Positions 17,550-27,454 of a stretch of 64,000 nucleotides of DNA are shown one piece after another. The notes beneath the pieces were generated by a model. That model saw nothing but the letters and a program-made list of their open reading frames with translations. It did no database searches and was not told the DNA's origin. The DNA lies in the NCBI GenBank assembly GCA_018141785.1, contig CP073341.1, positions 2,279,422 to 2,343,421 on the forward strand, in the 5' to 3' direction. Source of the DNA: Candidatus Paraprochloron terpiosi LD05 (lineage in GTDB: Bacteria > Cyanobacteriota > Cyanobacteriia > Cyanobacteriales > Prochloraceae). The position numbers and the translations under genes were made by a program. Within the stretch, counting starts at the first letter, position 1. Each line of letters opens with the position of its first letter.

Positions 17550-18174
17550 GTGCGGCTCGTTTCCTGTGAAAGTCGCGGCGTGAGCCAAACATAAGCAGGG
17601 GCAGGGTTTCCGGGACAACGTCTCCGATAATCTAAACCACCGAAAGGGGCGAAAACGGACAAACGATACCGAACCTTGACAACTGAATGAACTATGAGGG
17701 TGAAAGCCCCTCCCGTGAGGGAATCACGTGAATCCTTATCTGGCCACTGTGAGGTTAATCACCAGGCAGAAGCTGGCAGCAGGGCGGTAAAGTGCGACCG
17801 AACGGTTAGGTAGAGATACTTCCGCTAACAGGGAGAACACCGGGATAACTTAACGTGAATCATCTACGAAAAGACCTAAGTTGTGACACTGTCGGAAGGC
17901 CGTTACAGACGACAGAAAAGACACCGAAAGAAACTCGTAAGGCAATTGGTTAACACTTACATTCCTGAGTTGGTGATAGGTCAATGGATGAATCCCAAGG
18001 GTTCGCAACAATAGTTCATTCGGAACGAGTAAAAACTCGCTTAACCTCCACGGAAACTAGGGATTCCAAGCCCTGCTCAGGCGCGGCTGCGCAGGAGCAG
18101 GCAAGTGAAGGGGTGGGGTCGTCTGATTAACGGCCTATCGGAAGAGTGAGGGTAAGAGAAGGCGTAACTGCCTG

Positions 18175-19979
18175 ATGGTTTCTACAGAGAAGAAACCCAA
18201 TGTAATTATCAGAGCGACTAACGAGGTCAAAACTGTGAATATCACTAACCCGACTTCAATCGAATACCGCAGTCTGAAAGCCTTGAGGCTCCACTTAGCA
18301 GCACTCCTGCTAGCGGGGAAGATTGGCCGGAGGGCTGACGACGTCTGGAAAGACCTGCCATGGAAGCGATTTCGGCAACAAGTCTTTCGGTTACAGCGGA
18401 GTATCTTCAAAGCGCAAAAGAACAAGCAAAAAGCCAAAGTCAGACGTTTACAACGGCTCCTACTACAGAGCCGTGCAGCTCAAGCTCTGGCCGTCAAACA
18501 AGTAACACAGCTAACACCTTGGGCGTAAGTCCCCCGGAGTTGATGGAAAAACAGCGCTTTCTATCAATGAGCGTCTAGTGTTATGCCAAAGGCTGAACAA
18601 GCACTGGTACCACTGGAAACACCAGCAACTGAGAAGGGTAAATATCCCCAAGCCTAACGGCAAAACTCGTGGATTAGGCATCCCAACAATAGCTGACAGG
18701 GCGTGGCAGGCACTACTAAAGTTAGCAGCCGAGCCAGCCTATGAGGCGACTGCCGGAAAAAGAAGCTACGGCTTCAGACCCGGACGCTGTACTGCGGACG
18801 CACAAAGGTTCATCTTTAACAACCTCAGAAGTTATGCAAATGGTAAAGACAAGCGGATACTGGAAACAGATATTAGCAAATGCTTTGACGAAATTGACCA
18901 CAAGGTCATGCTCGATGGAGTAGTCCTACCAATCGAAGCTTTAAAAGGGTTAAAGAAAGCTGTAAAAGCAGGCGTTCGTGGTGAATATCCCTCCAGTATG
19001 AAGGGTACCCCCCAAGGCGGGGTTATCTCACCCCTACTGGCCAATATCGCCCTAGATGGATTCGAGAACCTAGGGTTGAATCAGTGGAAAGGGAGTCGTA
19101 AAGATGGGACTCTCATAAGAGGTATTCGTTACGCAGATGACGCGGTCTTTATCTGTAAACCCGAAGCCGACACCAAAAGGCTAAGGAAGGATATCGACAA
19201 ATTCCTGGAGTCCAGAGGGCTAAGAATCAACGAAACTAAGACTAAGGTGAGTAAAGCTACGGATGGATTCGACTTTCTGGGGTGGCACTTCCGTGTCAAC
19301 TCCCGTGGAGTCTTCAAATCTACACCGAGTTGGGAGAATTATGCAGACATAAAAGCTAAGGTAAAGGCCACTTGGAGAAATGGCACAACCACGGAAACTC
19401 GCCTGAAAAGGATAGAGTCACAAATCCGAGGTTGGAGGCAATATCACAAAAACTGCGATATGGGCAAACACTCGCTATGGTCGCTCAGGTACTGGGTATG
19501 GCATAAGCTGAGGGCTGAAAAACGCAGGATGGCAATTAAGGAAGCCGAGAAAGCAAGACGTCTGGCTATCAAGGGTAAACCCTTAGGAGCGGCTAAACGC
19601 CAGCTCACATCAGAGCAGATTAAGAAAGCTTTCCCTGCAATTCCCTGGAAAGTCAATGGCCACGTAATGGTCAAAGGTGATGCCTCACCCTACGATGGGA
19701 ACATTCCCTATTGGGTTGGCCGGAATTCCAAACTATATAGTGGCCCAACCGCTAACGCCATTAATCGACAAAAGGGCGTATGTCCGCATTGCAACCGTAA
19801 GTTCATGGAGATAGACGGTACCGTGGAGTTGCACCCCCGGCATCGCGGATGGCGGGGGCAACCATAACAACTGGAAACGTAAGAATCTAGTTGCTCTCCA
19901 TCGGGAATGTCACCAGGCGCAAGCGATACACCGCAAGCGCATTAAGGATGGACTCGTGAAGCGCGCCGTTAAGGCATAG
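18175..19979 (+). pseudogene. group II intron reverse transcriptase/maturase, frameshifted and truncated
   Basis: The first frame (18175-18528) covers the N-terminal domain and breaks at QVTQLTPWA, where intron 2 reads QVTQLNTGRKSPG: a one-base insertion near 18517. The second frame (18578-19867) keeps the RT core, including GTPQGGVISPLLANIALDGF and the catalytic IRYADDAVF, and the maturase X region. At 19834 a 25-bp palindrome replaces the sequence that codes HHKDGNHNNW in the sister copy, destroying the HNH motif and bringing an early stop. Remaining HNH sequence runs to the original stop at 19979. Confidence 0.85.
19834..19858. repeat. palindrome CCCCCGGCAT/ATGGCGGGGG inside the maturase gene
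   Basis: Stem around the core CGGCAT-N5-ATGGCG. Absent from the sister intron at the same place. Same core as the palindromes at 19991 and 29139. Confidence 0.8.
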
Positions 19980-19990
19980 GAACACCTGAG

Positions 19991-20016
19991 CCCCCGGCAT
20001 TGATTAATGGCGGGGG
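19991..20016. repeat. palindrome CCCCCGGCAT/ATGGCGGGGG beside intron 1 domain V
   Basis: A perfect 10-bp stem with a 6-base loop. Intron 2 has only TGTATGA here, so this is a second insertion of the same element into intron 1, next to the catalytic domain. Confidence 0.8.
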
Positions 20017-20079
20017 TGAAAGTCGCACGTCCGGTTCGTCGGAGAGGGGCGAGGTGGTAACATCTCCCTCGACTCTAAT

Positions 20080-20315
20080 GAATCCCACGGATGACAGCGT
20101 AGCTTCGCCGTGAGAGACCAGCTAAACATCCGAAAATTTTTGCCCCTCGCGAATCCTTCCGGAGTTGGCTGAAGCCAGGGTTATTGTTGAATAGAGCACG
20201 GGGCAACGACTATGATGGAATTGTAGCCCAACTAAAAGCTCTCGTGCTGAAGTATTGCCCGAAAAGCGCGTTTTCGTTCGTAAGGAGCTGGTAACTGGTT
20301 ATTTCCCGCTAGCAA
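20080..20315. other. non-coding stretch after intron 1
   Basis: Begins GAATCCCACGGATGACAGCG and folds as CACGG/CCGTG; further on AGCACG/CGTGCT arms bracket about 40 bases (20188-20243). No gene is visible. It may be the right part of the IS605-like element split by intron 1. Confidence 0.35.
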
Positions 20316-20324
20316 TTGAAATTG

Positions 20325-21233
20325 ATGTCTGATCCGACCCTGAATAAGTCGTCAAACCAGAATGATTTGCCCGATAAGCCACCGTCAATGGTAAGAAATG
20401 CACAGGAATTGATGGAGGATATCTTTTCTGACATAGACAGAGTGCTGGAAGGAAAAAATAGTTTACCCCTCCATCGGCCATCAATTACAATCAAGGAAGA
20501 AAAGGAGATAAAATCGGACAAGATTCGGGAGCGCCATTTTCCTCGTTATTTTGACCAAATTCTTTTTCTTGTCGCTTGTACCTCTCTCGTAGCAGCCATA
20601 TTTTTGTTTTTGCATCAAGATAAGTTTAAATCACAGTTTGTGCCGGAAGTTACTACGGCAGATAACCAAGCAGAAGCAGCAGATGCTCAGTTTATTGCCT
20701 ATATGCTGCGATCTCTCAAAGAAATCGAAGGTCAAGAGTTAGCTAGGGAAGAAAATGCTACTACCGTCAATCCACCATCTCCAGTTAATTCTCCCACACC
20801 AGAGCCAACCTCGATCCAAAAACCGCAAGTAATCAAAAGAAGAACCTACATACCTATACCCGTCTATCCCCCAACTCCAACACCAACTGAAACTGAGACT
20901 GAAACTGAGACTGAAACTGAGACTGAAACTCCAACACCAACTGAAACTGTTACTCCCACCCCAACTGAGACTGTTACTCCAACTCCCTCCCTAGAGAGTG
21001 AACCAACTCCCCTCCTCTCTCCTGAACCCAATCATAATCATACCCTAGTGGGATTGTTAGAATTAGGCGATCGCTCTGTCGCTTTGTTTGATATTAATGG
21101 AAATATAGAACGTATTCATCTTGGAGAAGAGATTGGGGCTAGTGGTTGGATTTTAGATTCTGTCGCTGATCTGGAAGTTAAAATCCGTGGCTATGATACT
21201 CAGCGCTCTATTTATGTGGGACAAAAACTTTAA
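20325..21233 (+). CDS. membrane-anchored protein with Pro/Thr/Glu repeat linker and PilP/GspC-like C-terminal domain
   Basis: 302 residues from ATG 20325 (MSDPTLNKSS). Cytoplasmic N-terminus, one membrane helix at about 83-102 (ILFLVACTSLVAAIFLFL), a long linker with TETETE and TPTETVTPTP tandem repeats, and a C-terminal domain of about 65 residues (LVGLLELGDRSVALFDING, then IERIHLGEEIGASGWIL). That last domain resembles the small beta domains of PilP/GspC pilus and type II secretion proteins, which fits an inner-membrane protein with a periplasmic reach; the role is inferred. The DNA under the linker is an ACTGAA/ACTGAG microsatellite. Confidence 0.6.
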   Translation: MSDPTLNKSSNQNDLPDKPPSMVRNAQELMEDIFSDIDRVLEGKNSLPLHRPSITIKEEKEIKSDKIRERHFPRYFDQILFLVACTSLVAAIFLFLHQDKFKSQFVPEVTTADNQAEAADAQFIAYMLRSLKEIEGQELAREENATTVNPPSPVNSPTPEPTSIQKPQVIKRRTYIPIPVYPPTPTPTETETETETETETETPTPTETVTPTPTETVTPTPSLESEPTPLLSPEPNHNHTLVGLLELGDRSVALFDINGNIERIHLGEEIGASGWILDSVADLEVKIRGYDTQRSIYVGQKL

Positions 21234-21252
21234 TATATAATCTTAAAACAAC

Positions 21253-21714
21253 ATGGGTCTCTTTGATAATCATAATCTAGAATTACGCTCCCTCTTAAAG
21301 CAATTACAAACACAAGAGCAACATACGCAAAGGTTAATTGCTAACTTGCAGCGCCAAGAAAAAAGCTTGCAAAACCAGATTATCGCTATTGCTAGAGACG
21401 TTCAAATTTGGAACACCAGAATTAAGGACGCAAAAGCTGCTAAAAGAATTGAATCAGCCCGCACTGCTGCGGATAAAGAAGCAGCTTTACGAAGAGAGGG
21501 CGATCGACTTTGGCGACAAATGGAAGAAAAGAAAAAGCGCTTAATGCAAGCTCAAAAATTATTGGTTCAAATTTATCAGAAACGTCAACAAGTCTTAGCT
21601 CAAGCAGATAACTTTCCTGGATATCAAACCGGATATAATAACGTCGAACAGGAATTTGATCGCTTGGAAATAGAATTTGAACTAGAGCAGTTGAAACAAA
21701 ATCTTGGCCTTTAA
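21253..21714 (+). CDS. conserved cyanobacterial coiled-coil protein
   Basis: 153 residues, almost wholly helical and charged (LLKQLQTQEQHTQRLIANLQ; EEKKKRLMQAQKLLVQIYQK) with a C-terminal LEIEFELEQLKQNLGL. No signal peptide, membrane segment or catalytic motif. It starts 19 bases after the preceding gene, probably the same operon. The general look recalls PspA-like coiled coils, but I would not assign it. Function unknown. Confidence 0.6.
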   Translation: MGLFDNHNLELRSLLKQLQTQEQHTQRLIANLQRQEKSLQNQIIAIARDVQIWNTRIKDAKAAKRIESARTAADKEAALRREGDRLWRQMEEKKKRLMQAQKLLVQIYQKRQQVLAQADNFPGYQTGYNNVEQEFDRLEIEFELEQLKQNLGL

Positions 21715-21732
21715 CAGTTACCAGCATGAAGT

Positions 21733-21769
21733 AGGGTCGATGCTCCTGTTACCAGGAGGCACCGACCCT
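21733..21769. terminator. two-tier hairpin between converging genes
   Basis: Outer arms AGGGTCG/CGACCCT and inner CTCCTG/CAGGAG with a TTAC loop. It lies between the stop at 21714 (+) and the alaS stop at 21783 (-), a natural place for a bidirectional terminator. There is no clear T-run on the plus side. Confidence 0.55.
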
Positions 21770-21782
21770 CGAGAACTACCTA

Positions 21783-24389
21783 CTACTTTAAAGCTGAAAG
21801 CAAATCCTTTCTGGCAGTTGCTAAAGCTTCGGTAAATTTACCGGGTTCCCTTCCTCCTGCTTGAGCAAGGTTGGGACGTCCTCCACCCCCACCACCACAA
21901 ATTTTGGCAATTTGACCGATAAATTTTCCTGCTTGCAATTTCTTCTCTTTGTTTACTTTGCCAGAGAACGCTGCTACTAAACTCACTTTCTCTTGCCTTG
22001 GAGTGGAACCCAACACTACAGCACTTTCACCTAGTTTTTGTTGCAACCTGACTGCTGCTGCTTTCAAAGCTTCTGGTTCGGCATGTTCTAATTCTCCTAC
22101 CAGAATTTTGAATTCCCCCACTGACTCTACTTTTTGCAGCAGTTGATCTGATTTTGCTAAAGCTAGTTCTTCTTTGAGGGCTGCTAATTGTTTCTGAGAC
22201 GCTTTTAATTCTCCGATGTAAATATTAACTCTTTCGGGAATACCTTCCGGTTTCACTTTCAGGCGATCGCTCAATTCCCTAACTACTTTATCTCTCACGT
22301 TTAAGTATTCTAACACGGCAGGTCCTGCCACCGCTTCAATTCGCCGCACCCCCGCTGAAATGCCTATCTCTGAGATTATTTTAAATAAGCCAATCTCTGC
22401 TGTATTACCCACATGAGTACCTCCACACAATTCCATGGAAACCCCCGGGATATCCACTACCCTTACTTTATTGCCATAACTTTCAGTGGCCATATAGGTA
22501 GCACCTTTTTCCTTGGCTTCGGTTATGGACATAACCTTTGTTTTTGTATCTCGGGCTTCTCCGATCCAAGTGTTAATCTCAGCTTCGATTTGCTGCAACT
22601 CTTCCTGTTCCAGGGGACGGGGACAGTTAAAATCAAAACGGAGGCGATCCCCCGCTACCAAGGAACCTGCTTGGTCAATTGAGTTATTGATACTCTTTTT
22701 CAGTGATGCTTGAAGTAAGTGAGTTGCGGTATGATGGGCTTGGGCGCGACGGCGAGAAGGGATATCTATGGTGGCTGTGACTGTGTCACCTACTTGTAGT
22801 ATTCCCTGTTGGATGGAACCCCTGTGAAGGAAGAGACCGGCTTCTTTCTGTACGTCTTCAATGGTCACCAGGAGATTATGAGCTTTTAAAATGCCGCGAT
22901 CGCCTATTTGCCCCCCAGACTCGGCATAAAAAGGGGTGCGATCCAAGACTATCTGCACCTTCTTCCCAGTTCCTAAGACTGCTTTTACTGTTGCTGTGGC
23001 GGATGTTTCCCTGTAACCTAAAAATTCTGTGGGGGGTATTTGTTTTGCTAAAATATCAATACTGCCTGACAGGGTTAAATCAATGGTTTCATGAGCAGCT
23101 TGAGAACGGATGCGCTGCCGGGCCAAATAAGCCTCGAAGCTTTCTACATCTACTTTCACACCAACTTCGGCGGCAATTTCTTGGGTTAATTCTAAGGGGA
23201 AGCCATAGGTATCGTAAAGGGTAAAAGCATCCACTCCTGAGATTTGCTGGGGAAATGATGCTAAAATTTCTGCTAAAAGCTTTTCTCCTCGCTCTAATGT
23301 GGTGGTGAAACTAGCCACTTCCCGTTCCAGTTCCTGGAGGATGACTTGTTCCTTTGTTTTTAGGTTGGGAAAAGCTTCTGGTACCAGGGAGATGGCCTTT
23401 TGAGCTAGGATTTGGATAAAGTTCCCCTGGATTCCAATTTGCCTTCCGTGACGTACTACTCTGCGAATAAGCCGTCGCAGGATGTAACCTCGACCTATAT
23501 TAGCAGCGGTAATGCCGTCTGCTATCATGTGTACTGTAGCGCGGATGTGGTCCCCAATTACTTTGAGAGATACTTTGGTTTTTTCGTCTGCTCTACTATA
23601 GTCAATGGCCGCAAGTTCTGCTGCTGTCTTGAGAATAGGAAATATGAGGTCTGTTTCGTAGTTATTGGGGACGGATTGTAAAATTTGGGCCATCCTTTCT
23701 AACCCCATACCGGTGTCAATGTTTTGGGCTGCCAAGGGGGTGAGATTCCCAGATCCATCCCGGTTGTATTGCATAAACACCAGGTTATAGAACTCAATGA
23801 AGCGACTGTCATCTTCCAAGTCTATCCCTTCCTCTCCTAATTCTGGGTGGAAATCGTAGTAAATTTCCGAACAGGGACCACAGGGACCGGTGGGACCGGA
23901 TTTCCAGAAATTATCTTTTTCCCCCATTCGCACAATGCGATGTGGGGTAACCCCAATTTTATCTCGCCAGATCCTCAGTGCTTCCTCATCATCTTCATAG
24001 ACACTCACCACCAAGCGTGCTGGGGGTAAACCAAAGACTTCTGTAGAAAGTTCCCAAGCCCAGACGATGGCTTGTTCTTTAAAATAATCCCCAAAACTAA
24101 AATTGCCCAACATTTCAAAAAAAGTGTGATGGCGAGCAGTGCGCCCCACATTTTCGAGATCGTTGGTTCTGATGCATTTTTGCGCTGTAGTAGCTCGTTT
24201 CCATTCTGAGGTACTCTTACCGAGAAAAATGGGTTTAAAGGGCACCATTCCTGCAATAGTCAGGAGCACTGTGGGATCTTCCGGTACTAAGGAGGCACTG
24301 GGTAAGATTTTGTGCTGTCGCTGGCTATAAAATTCCAAAAATTTTTGCCGGATTTCGCTACCACTCAGATACTGGGGAGAATAAGACAT
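21783..24389 (-). CDS. alaS: alanyl-tRNA synthetase
   Basis: 868 residues, full length for AlaRS: class II catalytic core ([40 protein letters not shown]), editing domain with [13 protein letters not shown] and [13 protein letters not shown] zinc ligands, and the C-terminal C-Ala domain with the glycine-rich [15 protein letters not shown]. It charges tRNA-Ala and clears mischarged Ser/Gly. Single gene, converging on the coiled-coil gene. Confidence 0.98.
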   Translation of the reverse strand: MSYSPQYLSGSEIRQKFLEFYSQRQHKILPSASLVPEDPTVLLTIAGMVPFKPIFLGKSTSEWKRATTAQKCIRTNDLENVGRTARHHTFFEMLGNFSFGDYFKEQAIVWAWELSTEVFGLPPARLVVSVYEDDEEALRIWRDKIGVTPHRIVRMGEKDNFWKSGPTGPCGPCSEIYYDFHPELGEEGIDLEDDSRFIEFYNLVFMQYNRDGSGNLTPLAAQNIDTGMGLERMAQILQSVPNNYETDLIFPILKTAAELAAIDYSRADEKTKVSLKVIGDHIRATVHMIADGITAANIGRGYILRRLIRRVVRHGRQIGIQGNFIQILAQKAISLVPEAFPNLKTKEQVILQELEREVASFTTTLERGEKLLAEILASFPQQISGVDAFTLYDTYGFPLELTQEIAAEVGVKVDVESFEAYLARQRIRSQAAHETIDLTLSGSIDILAKQIPPTEFLGYRETSATATVKAVLGTGKKVQIVLDRTPFYAESGGQIGDRGILKAHNLLVTIEDVQKEAGLFLHRGSIQQGILQVGDTVTATIDIPSRRRAQAHHTATHLLQASLKKSINNSIDQAGSLVAGDRLRFDFNCPRPLEQEELQQIEAEINTWIGEARDTKTKVMSITEAKEKGATYMATESYGNKVRVVDIPGVSMELCGGTHVGNTAEIGLFKIISEIGISAGVRRIEAVAGPAVLEYLNVRDKVVRELSDRLKVKPEGIPERVNIYIGELKASQKQLAALKEELALAKSDQLLQKVESVGEFKILVGELEHAEPEALKAAAVRLQQKLGESAVVLGSTPRQEKVSLVAAFSGKVNKEKKLQAGKFIGQIAKICGGGGGGRPNLAQAGGREPGKFTEALATARKDLLSALK

Positions 24390-24483
24390 AAAAATTAGAT
24401 CTGTTTTCTTCCATTTTACCTCATTATAGCGTGATCGGGCTGGAGAACCCCTCCCCTACCACTGGGCAAAAACTTAAATAATC

Positions 24484-24525
24484 GTAGGTTGGCTGTTGGG
24501 TTTCACCACGATAAGCCCAACCTAC
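24484..24525. repeat. inverted repeat GTAGGTTGG/CCAACCTAC
   Basis: Same arms and inner GTTGGG/CCCAAC as the element at 4858-4902, with a different loop. It sits in the alaS-menE gap. Confidence 0.7.
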
Positions 24526-24554
24526 AGTTGCTTACCAAGAGCCATCGCCTTCCC

Positions 24555-24583
24555 CCCTTTGCGCCTTTGCGGCTTTGCGCGAA
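24555..24583. repeat. GCAAAGG-type repeat after menE
   Basis: Reads CCCTTTGCGCCTTTGCGGCT then TTGCGCG; its reverse complement is the GCGCAAAGNCGCAAAGG unit also found at 27428, 29163 and 58417. It begins directly downstream of the menE stop. Confidence 0.65.
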
Positions 24584-24585
24584 AC

Positions 24586-25911
24586 TCAAAAAGATGCTAA
24601 CATATACCTGTTAATCTTCCCTTGTTCATTGCGAGGTAAACTGTCTACTTTTATCCAACGTTGAGGTATTTTATAAATACATAACTTCTTTGTTAATACT
24701 TTTTTTATTATCACACTATTTAAATATTTAGTTTGAGGAACGTAGAAAGCTGTCACAACCTCGCCCCACTTAGGGTCAGGCTTACCTACAACCCAGACAT
24801 CACTTACTAATCCAGTAGCTAAAATTGCCCCTTCTACTTCTGAGGGAAAGACATTTTCGCCTCCAGTAATAATTTTACCACTGCTGCGCCCCACCACGTG
24901 GAAATAACCTAAACTATCAAAATGACCCAGGTCATCGGTAGTAAAGTAGGAAGAAGAGGGAACAGGTTGTCCGTAGTAACCAGAACACAAAGAATCAGCT
25001 TCAATCACAATTGTATCAGTTTCCTGCCCTGCCAATACTGTTGCATGGGGTAAAACTCTACCACTGCTATTATTACCTGCCAGGAAATCATCCGGTGGCA
25101 AGGCAACTACCATGGAAGCAGTTTCCGTCATGCCATAGCTGGAGGCTAATCTAATTTTAGCCTTTCTGGCAGTATCTAACAATCCTCTCCAAGGAGGAGC
25201 ACCCCCCAGGAGAACAGTATGAAACCGAGATAACCAGTCTGAGTCCATTTCTAACAGGTATTGTAATTGAGTGGGTACAAGGGAAATAAAGAAATCCTGG
25301 GGATCTATAGTTCCGGTTTCCCCTGCTTTTAGTTCCTTATAGGACTTTAGGAGGAACTTGCCCCCAGTGAGAAAGGAACGGAGAAATTGCATTAAACCAC
25401 TAACGTGATAGAGAGGCAAAACGCAGTAGGAGTTAACTGGTGTTTGGGAGAAATATTCGGTAAAACCCTTTACGGAAGCTGTTAAACTGGACCAAGTGTG
25501 AACTGCGAAACGAATTTTTCCCGAAGACCCCCCTGTAGGAATCATTATTTGTGGTGGGTGGTTTGTTGTTTCCCCCTCACCCCCTGTCCTTTTCTCCCAC
25601 TTTCCCTCTCTCCCCAAAATTAAATCCGGTTGTACTAATGCTAAGACTTCTTGCCATTCTCTTTCTACCCAGTAGGGGTTGGCAAGGAAAAGGGGGCAGT
25701 TGGCGGCGACGGCGGCGATCCAGGAGGCGAGAAAGAGGTAGGGGTTTGCTTCGGCGAGGAGTATTTTTGGAGTTGGGATTAGTTGGGTGAATTGGGTGTA
25801 TAATGCTAATCTGAGGTGGTTAAACTGGTTGCTGTCGTAATCGATTAACCAATCATGGGGAAGCTGTTCCAGATGAGTTAATATTTTAGATGTAGGTATT
25901 GAAACTGCCAT
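24586..25911 (-). CDS. menE: o-succinylbenzoate-CoA ligase
   Basis: 441 residues of the adenylate-forming superfamily: phosphate loop MIPTGGSSGKIRFAVHTW, SSYGMTETASMV, FTTDDLGHFDSLGYFHVVGR and the C-terminal lysine motif GKINRYML. It activates o-succinylbenzoate to its CoA ester in phylloquinone synthesis. The assignment to MenE rather than another acyl-CoA ligase rests on the neighbouring menC, menA, menG and menF and on the short length usual for MenE. Confidence 0.88.
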   Translation of the reverse strand: MAVSIPTSKILTHLEQLPHDWLIDYDSNQFNHLRLALYTQFTQLIPTPKILLAEANPYLFLASWIAAVAANCPLFLANPYWVEREWQEVLALVQPDLILGREGKWEKRTGGEGETTNHPPQIMIPTGGSSGKIRFAVHTWSSLTASVKGFTEYFSQTPVNSYCVLPLYHVSGLMQFLRSFLTGGKFLLKSYKELKAGETGTIDPQDFFISLVPTQLQYLLEMDSDWLSRFHTVLLGGAPPWRGLLDTARKAKIRLASSYGMTETASMVVALPPDDFLAGNNSSGRVLPHATVLAGQETDTIVIEADSLCSGYYGQPVPSSSYFTTDDLGHFDSLGYFHVVGRSSGKIITGGENVFPSEVEGAILATGLVSDVWVVGKPDPKWGEVVTAFYVPQTKYLNSVIIKKVLTKKLCIYKIPQRWIKVDSLPRNEQGKINRYMLASF

Positions 25912-26036
25912 GGCTGTTTTAGGTATTTATTAGTTATCATAATACTATAAATATCAACTTTTACCAAAGTTATAGACTTAGAAAAAATTAGGCAAATAAC
26001 TAGTCCAATTTTGGGATAAAATTGCTGGAATGTACT

Positions 26037-26966
26037 TTAAATCTTCTTTTCTACTCCTGCAAACCAATGTTTAACTCCAAAACCGACAGCGCGGTGAGGG
26101 GAGGAAAGTTCTGCTGCGAGACGTAATACTGCTTTTCTCCCGATACTGGTTTCAAATACTGAGGAAAAGACAGCATCAATTTTATTTTGATAACAAAACT
26201 GACGTAACCGTTGGGGAGAACCGGAAATAGCTGGTTTAATGACAAATATCCCTTTCCACCCCTGATAGTAACATGTCTCTAATTGCTTTACACTAGCCAC
26301 AGACTCATCTAAAGCTAGGGAAGTTTTGTAATTAGAACTCAATGCTAACATATTTGGAAACTGTTGGGGAGGTAAAGGTTGTTCCAGAAACTCCACTAGC
26401 TTCATTTTATCCGTTACTTCTAACCACTCCTTGGCTTCTGGTAGAGTCAGTCCTCCATTAGCGTCTAGACGGAGTTTAGCACCAGGAGGTAACATTTCTG
26501 CAAGTTGTGTCAATATTTCCCTTTCACGAACTGGGTCACCAACTCCAATTTTCCATTTAAAGGTACGTTCTTCTCCCTTATAATCCTTCAAAGTCTTCAA
26601 AGCTGCTGAGTCTGCTGGTAATAAATAACTGTAACCGAAAGAGGTAATTTGCTGAGGAGAGCACTCTAAATCTTCAAGGGCTGAGATTATACCAAACTGA
26701 GTGGCAGGTAAGGAGTCGGGAATAGCTACAATTTCCTGATCATTTACCTCTTGCCCTAACTGGTGACAAAAATTCTTCGCCATGGCAAAAGTTTCTGAAC
26801 CAAACCAGGGTAAAGGGGCAATTTCTCCCCTACCTATTCTACCATTATTATCCCTCAAACTCACAATAATCCCTTCTCTTACTGCCCAACTTCCATGACT
26901 GGTAATGAGAGGTTGGGTAAAAGGGTGTTTATAAGGATGGAATTTAAATTGGTAAGTCTGGTTCAT
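26037..26966 (-). CDS. menC: o-succinylbenzoate synthase
   Basis: 309 residues of the enolase superfamily. Visible active-site landmarks: FKWKIGVGD (lysine pair region), LRLDANGGLT (Asp ligand), EFLEQPLPP (Glu ligand), ALDESVAS (Asp ligand) and FVIKPAISG (second lysine). It dehydrates SHCHC to o-succinylbenzoate. It lies between menE and menA on the same strand, 10 bases after a DUF29 gene. Confidence 0.93.
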   Translation of the reverse strand: MNQTYQFKFHPYKHPFTQPLITSHGSWAVREGIIVSLRDNNGRIGRGEIAPLPWFGSETFAMAKNFCHQLGQEVNDQEIVAIPDSLPATQFGIISALEDLECSPQQITSFGYSYLLPADSAALKTLKDYKGEERTFKWKIGVGDPVREREILTQLAEMLPPGAKLRLDANGGLTLPEAKEWLEVTDKMKLVEFLEQPLPPQQFPNMLALSSNYKTSLALDESVASVKQLETCYYQGWKGIFVIKPAISGSPQRLRQFCYQNKIDAVFSSVFETSIGRKAVLRLAAELSSPHRAVGFGVKHWFAGVEKKI

Positions 26967-26976
26967 TCACTTTTAG

Positions 26977-27420
26977 CTATGGTAAATATTCTGGATCTAA
27001 TGTTTGTTCTGGGGTAAACATGGCTTTATGGTCGAAAGTATTGAGGGGTAAACCAGTTTCATCGGCAGCTAATTTTCTGGCATCTTCATAGCATTCGGGA
27101 AATATTTGATTCAAATAGGGCTTTAAACTGGGACTGTTGCGGAGCGCTTTCCTTACTCGGCGCCGATGTTCCCTAATAGTATAGCGCCAGCTATTGGTTC
27201 TTTTCTCTGATTGATATTTATATTTCAGTAAGTGCATTATGATAATACACAAGTTACTTTCTAATGCATTTTTTTCACTTCTTCCCATATCTTGGATTTC
27301 TTCAATTAGATTAGGTAAATCTAACGCGGATAAGTCCTTGGATTTTAAGATTTTCGCTGTGTTGGTTAACCAGAGATAATAATCTTGTTCGTAAAGATTA
27401 GTTGAGGGTTTTAAGTTCAT
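26977..27420 (-). CDS. DUF29 family protein
   Basis: 147 residues from ATG 27420 (MNLKPSTNLYEQDYYLWL); an upstream TTG start would read into a GCAAAGG repeat and is rejected. Family blocks: LDLPNLIEEIQDMGRSEKNA, HLLKYKYQSEKR, RNSPSLKPYL. It sits inside the men gene run, between menA and menC, without an obvious link to quinone synthesis. Same family as the gene at 14148. Confidence 0.85.
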   Translation of the reverse strand: MNLKPSTNLYEQDYYLWLTNTAKILKSKDLSALDLPNLIEEIQDMGRSEKNALESNLCIIIMHLLKYKYQSEKRTNSWRYTIREHRRRVRKALRNSPSLKPYLNQIFPECYEDARKLAADETGLPLNTFDHKAMFTPEQTLDPEYLP

Positions 27421-27424
27421 GGTA

Positions 27425-27452
27425 ATATCGCGCAAAGGCGCAAAGACGCAAA
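27425..27452. repeat. GCAAAGG-type repeat
   Basis: Reads GCGCAAAGGCGCAAAGACGC then AAAGG. It fills the gap between the menA stop and the DUF29 start. Confidence 0.7.
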
Positions 27453-27454
27453 GG

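Larger units (their letters stand above)
17550..20079 (+). mobile_element. group II intron 1 (degenerate copy)
   Basis: Starts GTGCGGCTCG and ends near CTCGACTCTAAT, with a domain V/VI-like 3' region (CACGTCCGGTTCGTCGG then GAGGTGGTAACATCTCCCTC). It matches intron 2 (35679-38172) almost throughout, so both are one family. It encodes a reverse transcriptase/maturase that is frameshifted and has lost its HNH end, and it carries two inserted palindromes, one beside domain V. Mobility on its own is unlikely. The 3' boundary is uncertain by a base or so. Confidence 0.85.

Noticed and set aside
20880-20990. Tandem ACTGAA/ACTGAG and CCAACT repeats that could suggest a CRISPR or regulatory array
   Set aside because: They are a microsatellite inside an open reading frame and code for a Thr/Glu/Pro linker; no spacers and no cas genes.
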